Part shown: in pieces, positions 37,558 to 46,228 of the stretch
Numbering within the stretch: position 1 is the first letter of the stretch
Layout: the number at the start of each line of letters is the position of its first letter
Source: Aquamicrobium lusatiense
Lineage (GTDB): Bacteria > Pseudomonadota > Alphaproteobacteria > Rhizobiales > Rhizobiaceae
Assembly (NCBI RefSeq): GCF_014201615.1
Contig: NZ_JACHEU010000001.1
Location: 949,631-1,013,630 of the forward strand
Direction: 5' to 3'
Length of the DNA: 64,000 bases
Made by a program: the position numbers and the translations under genes
The notes under the pieces: generated by a model
Database searches by the model: none
The model's input: only the letters and a program-made list of their open reading frames with translations
What the model was told of the DNA's origin: nothing

Positions 37558-38727
37558 TCACAGGCTCCGCGCGATCAGAAGCTTCATGATCTCGTTGGTG
37601 CCGCCATAGATGCGCTGCACGCGGGCGTCGCGCCACATGCGCGCGATCGGATATTCGTTCATGTAGCCATAGCCGCCATGCAGTTGCAGGCACTCGTCCA
37701 TGACCTTGCCCTGCAGGTCGGAGAGCCAGTACTTGGCCATGGAGGCGGTGGCCGGATCAAGGCCGCCCTCGATATGGCGCTTCACGCAGTCATTGTAGAA
37801 GACGCGGCCGATGGTGATCTCTGTCTTCAGCTCCGCCAGCCTGAACTGGGTGTTCTGGAAATTGAGGATCGGCTGGCCGAAGGCCTTGCGCTCCTTCACA
37901 TAGTCGATGGTCAACGCCAGCGCCCGCTCGGCCATGGCGATGGCCGTGGTGCCGATCATCAGCCGTTCCTGCGGCAATTGCTGCATGAGCTGGATGAAGC
38001 CCTGGCCTTCCTCCGTTCCCAGAAGGTTGGAGGTGGGAACCCGCAGATCGTTGAAGAACAGTTCTGACGTGTCGTTGGCCTTGAGGCCGATCTTGTCGAG
38101 GTTGCGGCCGCGCTCGAAGCCTTCCGCCCCGTCGGTCTCGACCACGATCAGCGAGGTGCCTTTGGCGCCCTTGTCGGGGTCGGTCTTGGCGACGACGATG
38201 ATCAGATTGGCGAGCTGGCCGTTGGTGATGAAGGTCTTGGAGCCATTGATGCGGTACTGGTTGCCGTCCCGGTCGGCGCGGGTGCGCACGCCCTGAAGGT
38301 CGGAGCCGGCACCCGGCTCGGTCATGGCGATGGCACCGATCAGCTCGCCGCTCGCCAGCTTCGGCAGCCACCTCTTCTTCTGCTCTTCCGAGCCGTAATG
38401 GAGGATGTAGGGGGCTACGATCGCATTGTGCAGGCCGATGCCGAAGCCGTCGACGCCGACATGGCCGATGGCCTCGATGATGGCGCTCTCATGGGCGAAG
38501 GTGCCGCCCGCGCCGCCATATTCCTCCGGCATGGAGGGACACAAGAGGCCGGCCGCGCCCGCCTTTTCCCAGGCGGTGCGGTCGACGATCTCGTTCTTCT
38601 CATAGGCGTCGTAATGCGGCGCGATCTCGTCCGACATGAAGCGGTGCGCCATGTCGTAGAGCATGGCGACGTCTTCCTGCGCCCAGTCGGGCTTCGGAAC
38701 GGACAGAATTTCGGCGGGACTGGTCAT
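37558..38727 (-). CDS. acyl-CoA dehydrogenase (medium-size, FadE/ACAD type)
   Basis: FAD-dependent first enzyme of beta-oxidation, 389 residues. The ACAD signatures are present: AMTEPGAGSDLQGVRTRA, NGSKTFITNGQLANL, QNTQFRLAELKTEI and QLHGGYGYMNEYPIARMWRD. The C-terminal YGGTNEIMKLLIAR carries the probable catalytic Glu. It lies 61 bases downstream of the larger acyl-CoA dehydrogenase and upstream of osmC, on the same strand. The chain length of its substrate is not predictable. Confidence 0.95.
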   Translation of the reverse strand: MTSPAEILSVPKPDWAQEDVAMLYDMAHRFMSDEIAPHYDAYEKNEIVDRTAWEKAGAAGLLCPSMPEEYGGAGGTFAHESAIIEAIGHVGVDGFGIGLHNAIVAPYILHYGSEEQKKRWLPKLASGELIGAIAMTEPGAGSDLQGVRTRADRDGNQYRINGSKTFITNGQLANLIIVVAKTDPDKGAKGTSLIVVETDGAEGFERGRNLDKIGLKANDTSELFFNDLRVPTSNLLGTEEGQGFIQLMQQLPQERLMIGTTAIAMAERALALTIDYVKERKAFGQPILNFQNTQFRLAELKTEITIGRVFYNDCVKRHIEGGLDPATASMAKYWLSDLQGKVMDECLQLHGGYGYMNEYPIARMWRDARVQRIYGGTNEIMKLLIARSL

Positions 38728-38788
38728 GCTTTTCCTCCAGTGTCCCCCTCATGAGAAAAGCGGAGGGAGACGATCCAATCCTGAAACT

Positions 38789-40582
38789 CTAGAACGCCTC
38801 CGCTGGCAGCGCCATCATCGTGTCGGCGCCGGTGGAAATGCGGGCGAGATGCGCGCTGGTTTCCGGCATGACGCGCTCCATGAAGTAGCGCGCGGTGACG
38901 ATCTTGTTGTCGTGGAAGGCGGCATCCTCGGCGCCGGCCGCAAGCTTCTCCTGCGAGGCCTTGACCATGCGGCCCCACATATAGCCGAGCGCGACGAGGC
39001 CGAAGAGATGCAGGTAGTCGGTCGAGGCCGCACCCGCATTGTCGGGCTTGGCCATGGCGTTCTGCATCAGCCACATGGTGGCGGCCTGCAGATCGTTGAG
39101 GCCCTTCTTGATGCCCTTGGTGAAGGGCGCGAGGTTTTCGTCCGCGCGGTTCGCCTCGCAGAACTCGCCAACTTCCTTGAAGAAGGCCTGCACGGCGCGG
39201 CCACCGTTCAGCGCCAGCTTGCGGCCGACGAGGTCCAGCGCCTGGATGCCGTTGGCGCCCTCGTAGATCATGGCGATGCGGGCATCGCGCACGAACTGGC
39301 TCATGCCGTGCTCTTCGATGTAGCCGTGGCCGCCGAATACCTGCTGTGCCATCACGGCATGCTCAAAACCCTTGTCGGTGAGCACGCCCTTGATGACCGG
39401 CGTCATCAGGCCGAGCATATCGTCGGCTGCCTGCCGCGCCTTCTCGTCGTCCGAGCGGTGGGCGATGTCGGAGTTGAGCGCGGTCCACAGTATCAGCGCG
39501 CGGCCGGCTTCGTTGAAGGCACGCATGGTCATCAGCGCGCGGCGGATGTCTGGGTGGACAATGATCGGATCGGCCTTGCCGTTCGGATTCTTCGGCCCGG
39601 AGAGCGAGCGGCCCTGAAGGCGTTCGCGGGCGTAAGCTACTGCGTTCTGATAGGCGATCTCCGAAATCGACAGGCCCTGAAGGCCGACGCCGAGGCGGGC
39701 TTCGTTCATCATCACGAACATGGCCTTGAGGCCGCCATTTTCCGCGCCGAGCAGCGTGCCTTCGGCCTCGTCATAATTCATGACGCAGGTGGCGTTGCCG
39801 TGGATGCCCATCTTCTCTTCGAGCGAGCCGCAGGACACGCCGTTGGCGGCACCGGGATTGCCCTCCGCATCGAGCCTGAACTTCGGCACGATGAACAGCG
39901 AAATGCCCTTCACGCCTTCTGGCGCGCCCTCGATGCGGGCCAGCACCAGATGGATGATGTTGTCGGCCATGTCGTGATCGCCGGCCGAGATGAAGATCTT
40001 CTGGCCGGAGATGCGGTAGGTGCCGTCGCCATTCGGAACCGCCTTGGTGCGCAGGAGGCCGAGATCGGTGCCGCAATGCGGCTCGGTCAGGTTCATGGTG
40101 CCGGTCCAGGCGCCGTCGATCATCTTCGGCAGGAAGGTCTGCTTCTGTTCCTCGTTGCCATGCTCGACGATCGCGGCAATGGCGCCCTGGGTGAGGCCCG
40201 GATACATCATCAGCGCCATGTTGGACGCCGACAGATATTCGCCGACAGCGGCATGGAGCGTGTAGGGCAGGCCCTGCCCACCATATTCGGCTGGTGCCGC
40301 CAGCCCCATCCAGCCACCTTCGCGATACTGGCGGTAGGCTTCGCTGAAGCCCTTCGGCGTGGTCACGGAACCGTCTTCGTGGCGTGTGCAGCCTTCCGTG
40401 TCACCGACGCGGTTGAGCGGCAGCATGACGTTTTCGGCAAGCTTCGCGCCTTCGGCCAGCACGGCCTCGACAACGTCTGCAGATGCATCGGCAAAGCCGG
40501 GCAGGTCGGCATGGCGCTCATAGCCCAGCACGTCGTTGAGAAGATAGAGCGTGTTGCGGACCGGTGACTGGTAGATGGGCAT
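38789..40582 (-). CDS. large acyl-CoA dehydrogenase with ACAD C-terminal extension
   Basis: A 597-residue acyl-CoA dehydrogenase of the enlarged type found first in many alphaproteobacterial beta-oxidation operons (cf. DmdC/FadE-like families). Signatures include NLTEPHCGTDLGLLRTKA, GQKIFISAGDHDMADN, GSLEEKMGIHGNATCVMNYD, QVFGGHGYIEEHGMSQFVRD and YEGANGIQALDLVGRK with the catalytic Glu. The C-terminal 120 residues form the ACAD_C-type helical extension. The start at 40582 has a GGAGGAA ribosome binding site. It is the first gene behind the operator at 40660-40681. Confidence 0.93.
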   Translation of the reverse strand: MPIYQSPVRNTLYLLNDVLGYERHADLPGFADASADVVEAVLAEGAKLAENVMLPLNRVGDTEGCTRHEDGSVTTPKGFSEAYRQYREGGWMGLAAPAEYGGQGLPYTLHAAVGEYLSASNMALMMYPGLTQGAIAAIVEHGNEEQKQTFLPKMIDGAWTGTMNLTEPHCGTDLGLLRTKAVPNGDGTYRISGQKIFISAGDHDMADNIIHLVLARIEGAPEGVKGISLFIVPKFRLDAEGNPGAANGVSCGSLEEKMGIHGNATCVMNYDEAEGTLLGAENGGLKAMFVMMNEARLGVGLQGLSISEIAYQNAVAYARERLQGRSLSGPKNPNGKADPIIVHPDIRRALMTMRAFNEAGRALILWTALNSDIAHRSDDEKARQAADDMLGLMTPVIKGVLTDKGFEHAVMAQQVFGGHGYIEEHGMSQFVRDARIAMIYEGANGIQALDLVGRKLALNGGRAVQAFFKEVGEFCEANRADENLAPFTKGIKKGLNDLQAATMWLMQNAMAKPDNAGAASTDYLHLFGLVALGYMWGRMVKASQEKLAAGAEDAAFHDNKIVTARYFMERVMPETSAHLARISTGADTMMALPAEAF

Positions 40583-40659
40583 GCAGTTCCTCCACCCCTG
40601 TTTATGATGAGGGCGCTCGTCGCGCACTGAAATCGACAATAGGCAAGCCATAACAAACT

Positions 40660-40681
40660 TTGACGTTTGCGTAAACGTCAA
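40660..40681. promoter_or_regulatory. operator of the beta-oxidation operon
   Basis: Perfect inverted repeat: 9-base arms TTGACGTTT and AAACGTCAA around gcgt, 78-99 bases upstream of the first acyl-CoA dehydrogenase. It resembles, from memory, the ACGTxAACGT-type motif proposed for the MerR-family regulator LiuR of fatty-acid and branched-chain catabolism in proteobacteria. A regulator gene is not seen nearby. Confidence 0.65.
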
Positions 40682-40821
40682 TATTGAGGAAAGCCTTCCA
40701 ATTCGCCTTCCGTAAGGTAAAGGCAATGCCATTGCAGTTTCATGTTGTGATGAAGCGGGAGGAGATGCGCCTGCTGCTGTCGCCGGCGCCTGTAGAAGCC
40801 GCATTCGCAGGCGGAAAAAAG

Positions 40822-42171
40822 TCAGTTTGCAGCAGGCAGCAGAACGGTGCGCATGGCTTCGCGAACGATGACCAGCGTGGTGGCGGCATCGGCGGCTTTG
40901 CCGAACAGATAGCCCTGTCCGGCCAGACATCCGAACTGAAGCAGGCAGGCCGCCTGCTCTTCCTCTTCGATACCCTCGGCCACCACCTCGATACCAAGGC
41001 CCTCGCACATCGCCAGTATGGCGCGAATGATGTGCTGCGAGGGCATGTCATCGAGCATGGAGGAGACGAAGGAGCGATCGATCTTGAGCTTGCTGAACGG
41101 AAATTCGCGCAGCCGCCCCAGCGACGACTGGCCAGTGCCGAAATCATCAAGCGCGATGCGAATGCCGTGCCGGTGCAGATCATCGATGATTCTGGCGGCC
41201 GAGGTCGGGTCGCTCATCAGGCCGGTTTCGGTGATCTCGATTTCCAGCCGTCGCGGGTCGAAACCGGTGCGCTCCAGCATGGCCAGTATGTCCTTGCCGG
41301 TGTTGTTGTCGACAAGCTGCGACGGCGACAGGTTGAACGACAGGAACAGGTCGGCCGGCCACGCCTTCGCAGCCTCCACGGCCTTGCGCAGGACCAGTTG
41401 AGACAACGGGCCGATGATGCCGCGTTCTTCGGCGATCGGGATGAAAACGGCGGGCGAGACCCGCCCGATATCCGGATCGGTCCAGCGTGCCAGTGTCTCG
41501 AAGCCGATGATGCGGCGCGTCGTCAGGTCGACGATAGGCTGGAAATGCGGCTCCACCTCGCCGGCCGAAACGGCGCGGCGCAGGGCCTGCTCGATATGCG
41601 TCAGCCTTCTGGCTGCTTCTTCCATCTCGCGGGTGTAGACCACCACCTGCCCGCGCCCGGAGCGCTTGGCGTGATAGAGCGCGGTTTCTGCCTTGTTGAG
41701 CAGGATCTCGGTTGTCTCGTCCTGCGAATAGAACAGCGAGCAGCCCGCGGAGGCCGACAGGCGGGCCGTGCGGTCGCCGACATCATAGGGAGCCGACAGA
41801 ATCTCGATGAGCGTGCGCACCTTTTCTATCGCGGCTTCCTCGCTGAACACCATCGGGCAGAGCACGGCGAACTCGTCGGCGCCGATCCGGCACACGGAAG
41901 ACTGGCTGTCCATGGATGCCCTGAGACGCATGGCGATCTGGGTCAGGATCTCGTCGCCGGCCTGATAGCCGAAGAGGTCGTTGATCGGCTTGAAGCCGTC
42001 GAGATCGAGGATGCCGATGGCAAACGGGGCAGGGTCATCGGCCCTGTCCCGGATGAGCCGCTCCACCCGGTCGAAGAAGCGGCGGTGATTGCCCAGTCCC
42101 GTCAGGGGGTCGGTGAATGCGAGATCGTTTCCGTCTCTGTTTGTTTGCCGGCTGCCAAACGGCATATGCAT
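40822..42171 (-). CDS. GGDEF-EAL protein (cyclic-di-GMP turnover) without a sensor domain
   Basis: A 449-residue protein with a GGDEF domain (residues about 15-175) and an EAL domain (about 195-440). The GGDEF site reads GADEF (residues 97-101), with Ala for the second Gly, and no RxxD inhibitory site precedes it, so cyclase activity is doubtful. The EAL domain keeps its catalytic set: ExLxR as ETLAR (225-229), FNLSPSQL, EITETGL, DDFGTGQSSL, KIDRSFV and EGIE. It probably breaks down c-di-GMP. No N-terminal membrane or PAS domain is encoded. It is divergent from gshB. Confidence 0.92.
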   Translation of the reverse strand: MHMPFGSRQTNRDGNDLAFTDPLTGLGNHRRFFDRVERLIRDRADDPAPFAIGILDLDGFKPINDLFGYQAGDEILTQIAMRLRASMDSQSSVCRIGADEFAVLCPMVFSEEAAIEKVRTLIEILSAPYDVGDRTARLSASAGCSLFYSQDETTEILLNKAETALYHAKRSGRGQVVVYTREMEEAARRLTHIEQALRRAVSAGEVEPHFQPIVDLTTRRIIGFETLARWTDPDIGRVSPAVFIPIAEERGIIGPLSQLVLRKAVEAAKAWPADLFLSFNLSPSQLVDNNTGKDILAMLERTGFDPRRLEIEITETGLMSDPTSAARIIDDLHRHGIRIALDDFGTGQSSLGRLREFPFSKLKIDRSFVSSMLDDMPSQHIIRAILAMCEGLGIEVVAEGIEEEEQAACLLQFGCLAGQGYLFGKAADAATTLVIVREAMRTVLLPAAN

Positions 42172-42287
42172 TGCGAACCCTGAAAAGTTTTAAAAGAAAC
42201 TTTGGCCACCCTGCCAGAAAAGCCTTTAGGAAAAGTATCTGATGAAATCTTATTTCACGGCTGTAACAATGTTCGCCAGCCTCCGCA

Positions 42288-42320
42288 TTGGCAGGTGAGA
42301 TCAAGTTCCTTATATCTCAC
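42288..42320 (+). promoter_or_regulatory. gshB promoter with an overlapping dyad
   Basis: TTGGCA (42288-42293), 17-base spacer, TATATC (42311-42316): a near-consensus sigma-70 promoter. An inverted repeat GTGAGAT (42295-42301) and ATCTCAC (42314-42320) fills the spacer and covers the -10, a classic repressor position. The regulator is unknown. Confidence 0.6.
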
Positions 42321-42345
42321 GCCTCAGGACGACGGAGAGCCTTCC

Positions 42346-43287
42346 ATGCCCCTCAAAATTGCGGTTCAGATGGACCATATTTCCACGGTGTCGATTGCCG
42401 GCGACACCACATTCGCGCTGTCTCTGGAGGCGCAGCGGCGCGGCCATGCGCTCTATCACTATACGCCGGACCGCCTCTCTTTGCTGGATGGCAAGGTATA
42501 TGCCCGTCTTGAGGACATGACGGTGCGGGATGAAAAGGGCAGCCATTTCACGCTGGGCGAGCCGGTGCGCACCGATCTGTCGGAGATGGACGTCATACTG
42601 CTGCGGCAGGATCCGCCCTTCGACATGAACTACATCACCACCACCCACATGCTGGAGCGCATCCATCCGCGCACGCTGGTGGTCAACGATCCGGCCTGGG
42701 TGCGCAACAGCCCTGAAAAGATCTTCGTCACCGAATTCGCCGACCTGATGCCGGAGACGCTGATCACCAAGGATCCGCAGGAGGTGGCGGATTTCCGCCG
42801 GCAATATGGCGACATCATCATCAAGCCGCTTTACGGCAATGGCGGTGCGGGCATCTTCCATCTGCGCGACGACGATCAGAACCTGTCGTCGCTGCTGGAA
42901 ATGTTCTCGCAGATGTTCCGCGAGCCCTTCATCGTCCAGCGTTATCTCAAGGACGTGCGCAAGGGCGACAAGCGCATCCTGCTCATCGACGGCGAGCCAG
43001 TGGGCGCCATCAACCGCGTGCCGGCCGACCATGAATCGCGCTCCAACATGCATGTCGGCGGGCGCGCCGAGAAGACCGAGCTGACCGCCCGCGAGCGTGA
43101 GATCTGTGCGGCGATCGGCCCGTCGCTGAAAGAGCGTGGCTTCATTCTGGTCGGCATCGACGTGATCGGCGACTACATGACCGAGATCAACGTGACCTCG
43201 CCGACCGGCATCCGTGAGGTGAAGCGCTTCGGCGGCGCCGACATCGCAGCCTTGTTCTGGGATTGCGTCGAGGCCAAGCGCGCCTGA
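42346..43287 (+). CDS. gshB: glutathione synthase
   Basis: ATP-grasp enzyme that joins gamma-glutamylcysteine and glycine, the last step of glutathione synthesis. The 313-residue product starts [20 protein letters not shown] and contains [18 protein letters not shown], the ATP-grasp loop [10 protein letters not shown], and [20 protein letters not shown] (Mg-binding Glu/Asn region). The start at 42346 is the family start; the ORF extended to 42202 adds 48 non-conserved residues. Glutathione also serves the GST near the left end. A small gene follows after 26 bases. Confidence 0.97.
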   Translation: MPLKIAVQMDHISTVSIAGDTTFALSLEAQRRGHALYHYTPDRLSLLDGKVYARLEDMTVRDEKGSHFTLGEPVRTDLSEMDVILLRQDPPFDMNYITTTHMLERIHPRTLVVNDPAWVRNSPEKIFVTEFADLMPETLITKDPQEVADFRRQYGDIIIKPLYGNGGAGIFHLRDDDQNLSSLLEMFSQMFREPFIVQRYLKDVRKGDKRILLIDGEPVGAINRVPADHESRSNMHVGGRAEKTELTAREREICAAIGPSLKERGFILVGIDVIGDYMTEINVTSPTGIREVKRFGGADIAALFWDCVEAKRA

Positions 43288-43313
43288 TACTCCCTGTAAA
43301 GGAGAACACGACG

Positions 43314-43532
43314 ATGACCGGCGACACTGCACGCGAAGCGAGAGAAAAGCTGGAGCAGGCCCGCGAGGTCATCGCCTGGCTGTTGCAGCGCGCCGGCATG
43401 GACGGTGCGGAAGGCCAGCGGGCGCTGGACTACTTCGGTGGCGAGGGTTTCGACCGCGATTTTCTGCCATGGCCGCGCCACGCGGGCGAATCGCTTCATC
43501 CCGACGAACTCAACGCCGCCAATGACGATTGA
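43314..43532 (+). CDS. 72-residue hypothetical protein downstream of gshB
   Basis: A small acidic/polar protein starting MTGDTAREAREKLEQAREVIAWLLQRAG. The first half is predicted to be a charged amphipathic helix, followed by DYFGGEGFDRDFLPWP and a HPDELNAAN tail. A good AAAGGAG ribosome binding site lies 9 bases before the ATG at 43314, and it follows gshB by 26 bases, so co-translation is likely. No family or function is recognised. Confidence 0.75.
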   Translation: MTGDTAREAREKLEQAREVIAWLLQRAGMDGAEGQRALDYFGGEGFDRDFLPWPRHAGESLHPDELNAANDD

Positions 43533-43562
43533 CGGCAGTTCTGGTTGAGGCGCGATGGGTGG

Positions 43563-44330
43563 TCACTCGAAGGCGATCGCCTGAAGGGCGGAGCCGTTGC
43601 GTTTCAGCCATGCCTTGCAGCGCTCGGTGTCGGGGCACAGTTCCGTGCACAGTTTCCAGAATTTCGGCCCGTGATTCATCTCGCGCAGATGCGCGACCTC
43701 GTGGGCGACCAGGTAATTGATGACCGGTCGCGGCGCCATCATGATCCGCCATGAGAAGGATAGCGTACCATCTGAGGTGCAGGAGCCCCAGCGGCTGGTG
43801 GTATCCCTGAAGCGCACGGCTTTGGCCTTGCGGCCGACGGCTGCAGTGTGTTTTTCCACCAGGGCACCAATCTCGCGGCGGGCTTCGCGCTTCAGAAAAT
43901 CGGCCACCCGTCGCGGCAGGTGAATGCGCTCGCCATGCACGACGATGGTCCGGCCGCCTTCATCCTCCTGCACGCTGACCGTGCCGCGCCTGCCCGGCTC
44001 ATGCACGATCAGATGCGGCACGCCGTAAAGCGGTATCTTCACGCCGGGGCGCACATTGGGCCTGTCCGGCACTTTCGCCAGCTTCTCTTCCAGCCAGCCC
44101 TGATGGCGATGCAGGAAATTGTCCACCTCGCTGCGGCGCAGGCCGGGCGGCACGGTGATGCGCAATCCCTGTCCGCCGGCATCGATGCGCAGGGTCAGGC
44201 GGCGGGCGCGGCCGTTCTCCACGATGCGCAGCGGCAGTGTGCGCCCGGCAACCGTATGCTCGCGCAGCTCCGGCTGCTGCGGCACAGGCTTCGCAGGGCG
44301 GTTGAGATTGCGGAAGAAGCCGAATGACAT
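43563..44330 (-). CDS. M48-like zinc metallopeptidase (YgjP/DUF45 type)
   Basis: A 255-residue protein of the YgjP/DUF45 metallopeptidase group. The zinc motif HEVAHLREMNH (HExxH plus a third His) follows VINYLVAHE and precedes GPKFWKLCTELCP. The conserved FRDTTSRWGSCTSDGTLSFSW segment lies upstream. Homologues have been linked to SprT-like proteases or to phage/restriction neighbours, but the substrate is unknown. The start at 44330 gives a family-length protein; the longer frame adds about 97 basic residues. It is convergent with the small gene downstream of gshB. Confidence 0.88.
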   Translation of the reverse strand: MSFGFFRNLNRPAKPVPQQPELREHTVAGRTLPLRIVENGRARRLTLRIDAGGQGLRITVPPGLRRSEVDNFLHRHQGWLEEKLAKVPDRPNVRPGVKIPLYGVPHLIVHEPGRRGTVSVQEDEGGRTIVVHGERIHLPRRVADFLKREARREIGALVEKHTAAVGRKAKAVRFRDTTSRWGSCTSDGTLSFSWRIMMAPRPVINYLVAHEVAHLREMNHGPKFWKLCTELCPDTERCKAWLKRNGSALQAIAFE

Positions 44331-44423
44331 GACCTCACCATAGTCGATTCGCCCCCCGGATGAATGGCCGGATGAACGGGCTGAATGAAGGGTGATTTGA
44401 AGGCGGGCGGAAGAAGCAAACGA

Positions 44424-44449
44424 AAACGGCGCCGCAAGGCGACGCCGTT
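44424..44449 (-). terminator. hairpin after the DUF2852 gene
   Basis: On the minus strand an AACGG/CCGTT outer stem and a CGCC/GGCG inner stem, with a small bulge, are followed by TTTTCG. It lies 20 bases beyond the DUF2852 stop codon. Confidence 0.6.
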
Positions 44450-44469
44450 CGTTGCAGGAAAGGCTGAGA

Positions 44470-44940
44470 TCAGTCGTCGAGCAGGGTGTCGTCCGGCTTC
44501 CCGCCACGCTTCTTCGGTGTGCTTGCGGTGGTCGCCGGAGCGGTCGAGCGGTTGCGGTTCGCCATGAAGCGATCGAATTCTTCCTGATCCTTGGCGCGGC
44601 GCAACTCACGCGCATAGTCATCGAACTCGCTCAGCATTTCGTCGAGCTTGCGGCGTTCCTCGTCAAGGCGGGAGAGTTCCTTTTCGCGCCAGTCGTCGAA
44701 GGCGACGTTGCCGGTGCGGGTGCGGCCCCAGCCCTGCGCCTTGTCGGCACCACGGCGGCAGCCGGCAAAGATGCCGTCGGTCGCCCGGTTGACGTCCTTC
44801 TTGAAGCCTTCCAGCCTGTCTCCCCAGATGATGTAGGCGAGCATGGCGAGGCCGAGGGGCCAGAACACCATGAAGCCGATCACCATCAGCGCGATGGTCG
44901 CCGGCGTCCATGCCGGGCGGATCAGTGCAGTCGTGTTCAT
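44470..44940 (-). CDS. DUF2852 family membrane protein
   Basis: A 156-residue protein with one hydrophobic stretch near the N-terminus (IALMVIGFMVFWPLGLAMLAYIIWGDRL, read in part). A long charged alpha-helical region follows (FDDWREKELSRLDEERRKLDEML), then a Thr/Pro-rich, Lys/Asp tail. It matches the uncharacterised DUF2852 family of rhizobia. The coiled-coil-like middle suggests self-association or binding to a partner at the inner membrane. Function unknown. Confidence 0.88.
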   Translation of the reverse strand: MNTTALIRPAWTPATIALMVIGFMVFWPLGLAMLAYIIWGDRLEGFKKDVNRATDGIFAGCRRGADKAQGWGRTRTGNVAFDDWREKELSRLDEERRKLDEMLSEFDDYARELRRAKDQEEFDRFMANRNRSTAPATTASTPKKRGGKPDDTLLDD

Positions 44941-45057
44941 GTTCTTCGCGTTCCTTCAGTTGGAGCGGGCCGGTCCGGCCGCCTGAAAAAAACATGGGAA
45001 GCGAAAAATGGCGATTCAAGATAAAGCCGCCGGAAACCTTGCAGGCTCCCGGTTTCG

Positions 45058-46200
45058 TTAGGTTTTTTTGAAGCGGTCGAGCGAGAGGACGGCAAGGCCC
45101 GCAACCAGCCCCCAGAAGGCGGAACCGATGCCGAACAGCACAAGCCCCGAAGCAGTGACAGCAAAGGTGACAGTCGCGGCCATGCGCTCGTTTTCTTTCT
45201 GAAGGGCGATGCTGAGAGCGTTGGTGAGGGGGCCGAGCAGCGCCAGTCCCGCCACCAGCGCGATGAGGCTTTGCGGCAGCACCGCGAAGATCGCCACCAG
45301 CGAAGCGCCGAACAGAGCGAAGATCAGATAGGCGAGCGCATAGAATGGCCCGGTCTTCCAGCGCTCGGCCGGATCGGGATGGACGTCCGGTCCGGTGCAG
45401 ATGGCGGCCGAGATCGCCGCGAGATTGGTGGTCGAAGCCCCGAAAGGCGCGGTCAGCACCGAAAAAAGGCCGGTGACGCCGATCAGCGGGGCGGGGTCGG
45501 GCTCATAACCCGAGGCACGCAGCACGGCGAGGCCTGACAGGTTCTGCGAGGCCATGGTGACCAGATAAAGCGGCACGGCGAGGCCGACGACGGCGCCGGC
45601 CGAAAATTCCGGCCAGATCCATGTCAGCGTCGAAATCTCCGGCGTCGGCAGGCCGCCCACGCGGCCGGTCAGGAAAGCCGCAGCACCGCCGCCGATCAGC
45701 ACGGCCAGAACCGAGATTGCCGGGTTGATCAGCCTGAGCACGAAGAAGGCGGCAATCAGCGGCACGATCAGCCATGGATCGAGCGGCACCGTCTTTGCCG
45801 CCTCCGTGGCGAAGGTCACAACGATGCCGGCCAGCATGCCGGAGGCGACCGAGGCCGGGATGCGCGAGATCAGCGTGGTCAGCGGACGAAAAAGAGCCGT
45901 GGCCACGAGGAGCGCGCCGGCAATCAGAAAGGCGCCGACCGCCTCGTTCATGGAAAAGCCGCTGGAAGCGGCAATCAACGCAACGCCCGGTGTCGACCAG
46001 GCGGTGATGACCGGCATTTTCGTGCGCCATGAAAGCCATGCAGTCTCGAATGCCATGGCAAGGCAGAGCGCGGTGACCCAGCTTGCCGTCTGCAACTGGG
46101 TTGCGCCCACCGCCACGGCGGCGGCGATGACGATGGCGAGCGTTCCGCCGAAGCCGACGATGGCGGCCACGAAGGCCGATACGGGAATGGATATGCGCAT
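45058..46200 (-). CDS. benE: BenE family benzoate/H+ symporter-like permease
   Basis: A 380-residue membrane protein with about 11-12 helices that matches the BenE family (benzoate:H+ symporter, APC superfamily). Markers include TAWSTPGVALIAASSGFSMNEAVGAF (read in part), GASTTNLAAISAAICTG and LALLGPLTNALSIALQ. No benzoate-degradation genes are seen around it, so the real substrate may differ. The alpha/beta hydrolase gene ends 28 bases upstream of its start, so the two form one transcript. Confidence 0.9.
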   Translation of the reverse strand: MRISIPVSAFVAAIVGFGGTLAIVIAAAVAVGATQLQTASWVTALCLAMAFETAWLSWRTKMPVITAWSTPGVALIAASSGFSMNEAVGAFLIAGALLVATALFRPLTTLISRIPASVASGMLAGIVVTFATEAAKTVPLDPWLIVPLIAAFFVLRLINPAISVLAVLIGGGAAAFLTGRVGGLPTPEISTLTWIWPEFSAGAVVGLAVPLYLVTMASQNLSGLAVLRASGYEPDPAPLIGVTGLFSVLTAPFGASTTNLAAISAAICTGPDVHPDPAERWKTGPFYALAYLIFALFGASLVAIFAVLPQSLIALVAGLALLGPLTNALSIALQKENERMAATVTFAVTASGLVLFGIGSAFWGLVAGLAVLSLDRFKKT

Positions 46201-46228
46201 ATGGCGGAAGCTCGCGAGGGAAGGGGGA

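Noticed and set aside
38663..40567. 634-codon plus-strand frame across the large acyl-CoA dehydrogenase
   Set aside because: Antisense shadow of a clear enzyme gene; composition is His/Arg/Gly-rich and unlike any known protein.
44968..44980. GGCCGG-T-CCGGCC hairpin after benE as a terminator
   Set aside because: No U tract in the transcribed direction; a GC-rich palindrome of this size is expected by chance in such DNA.
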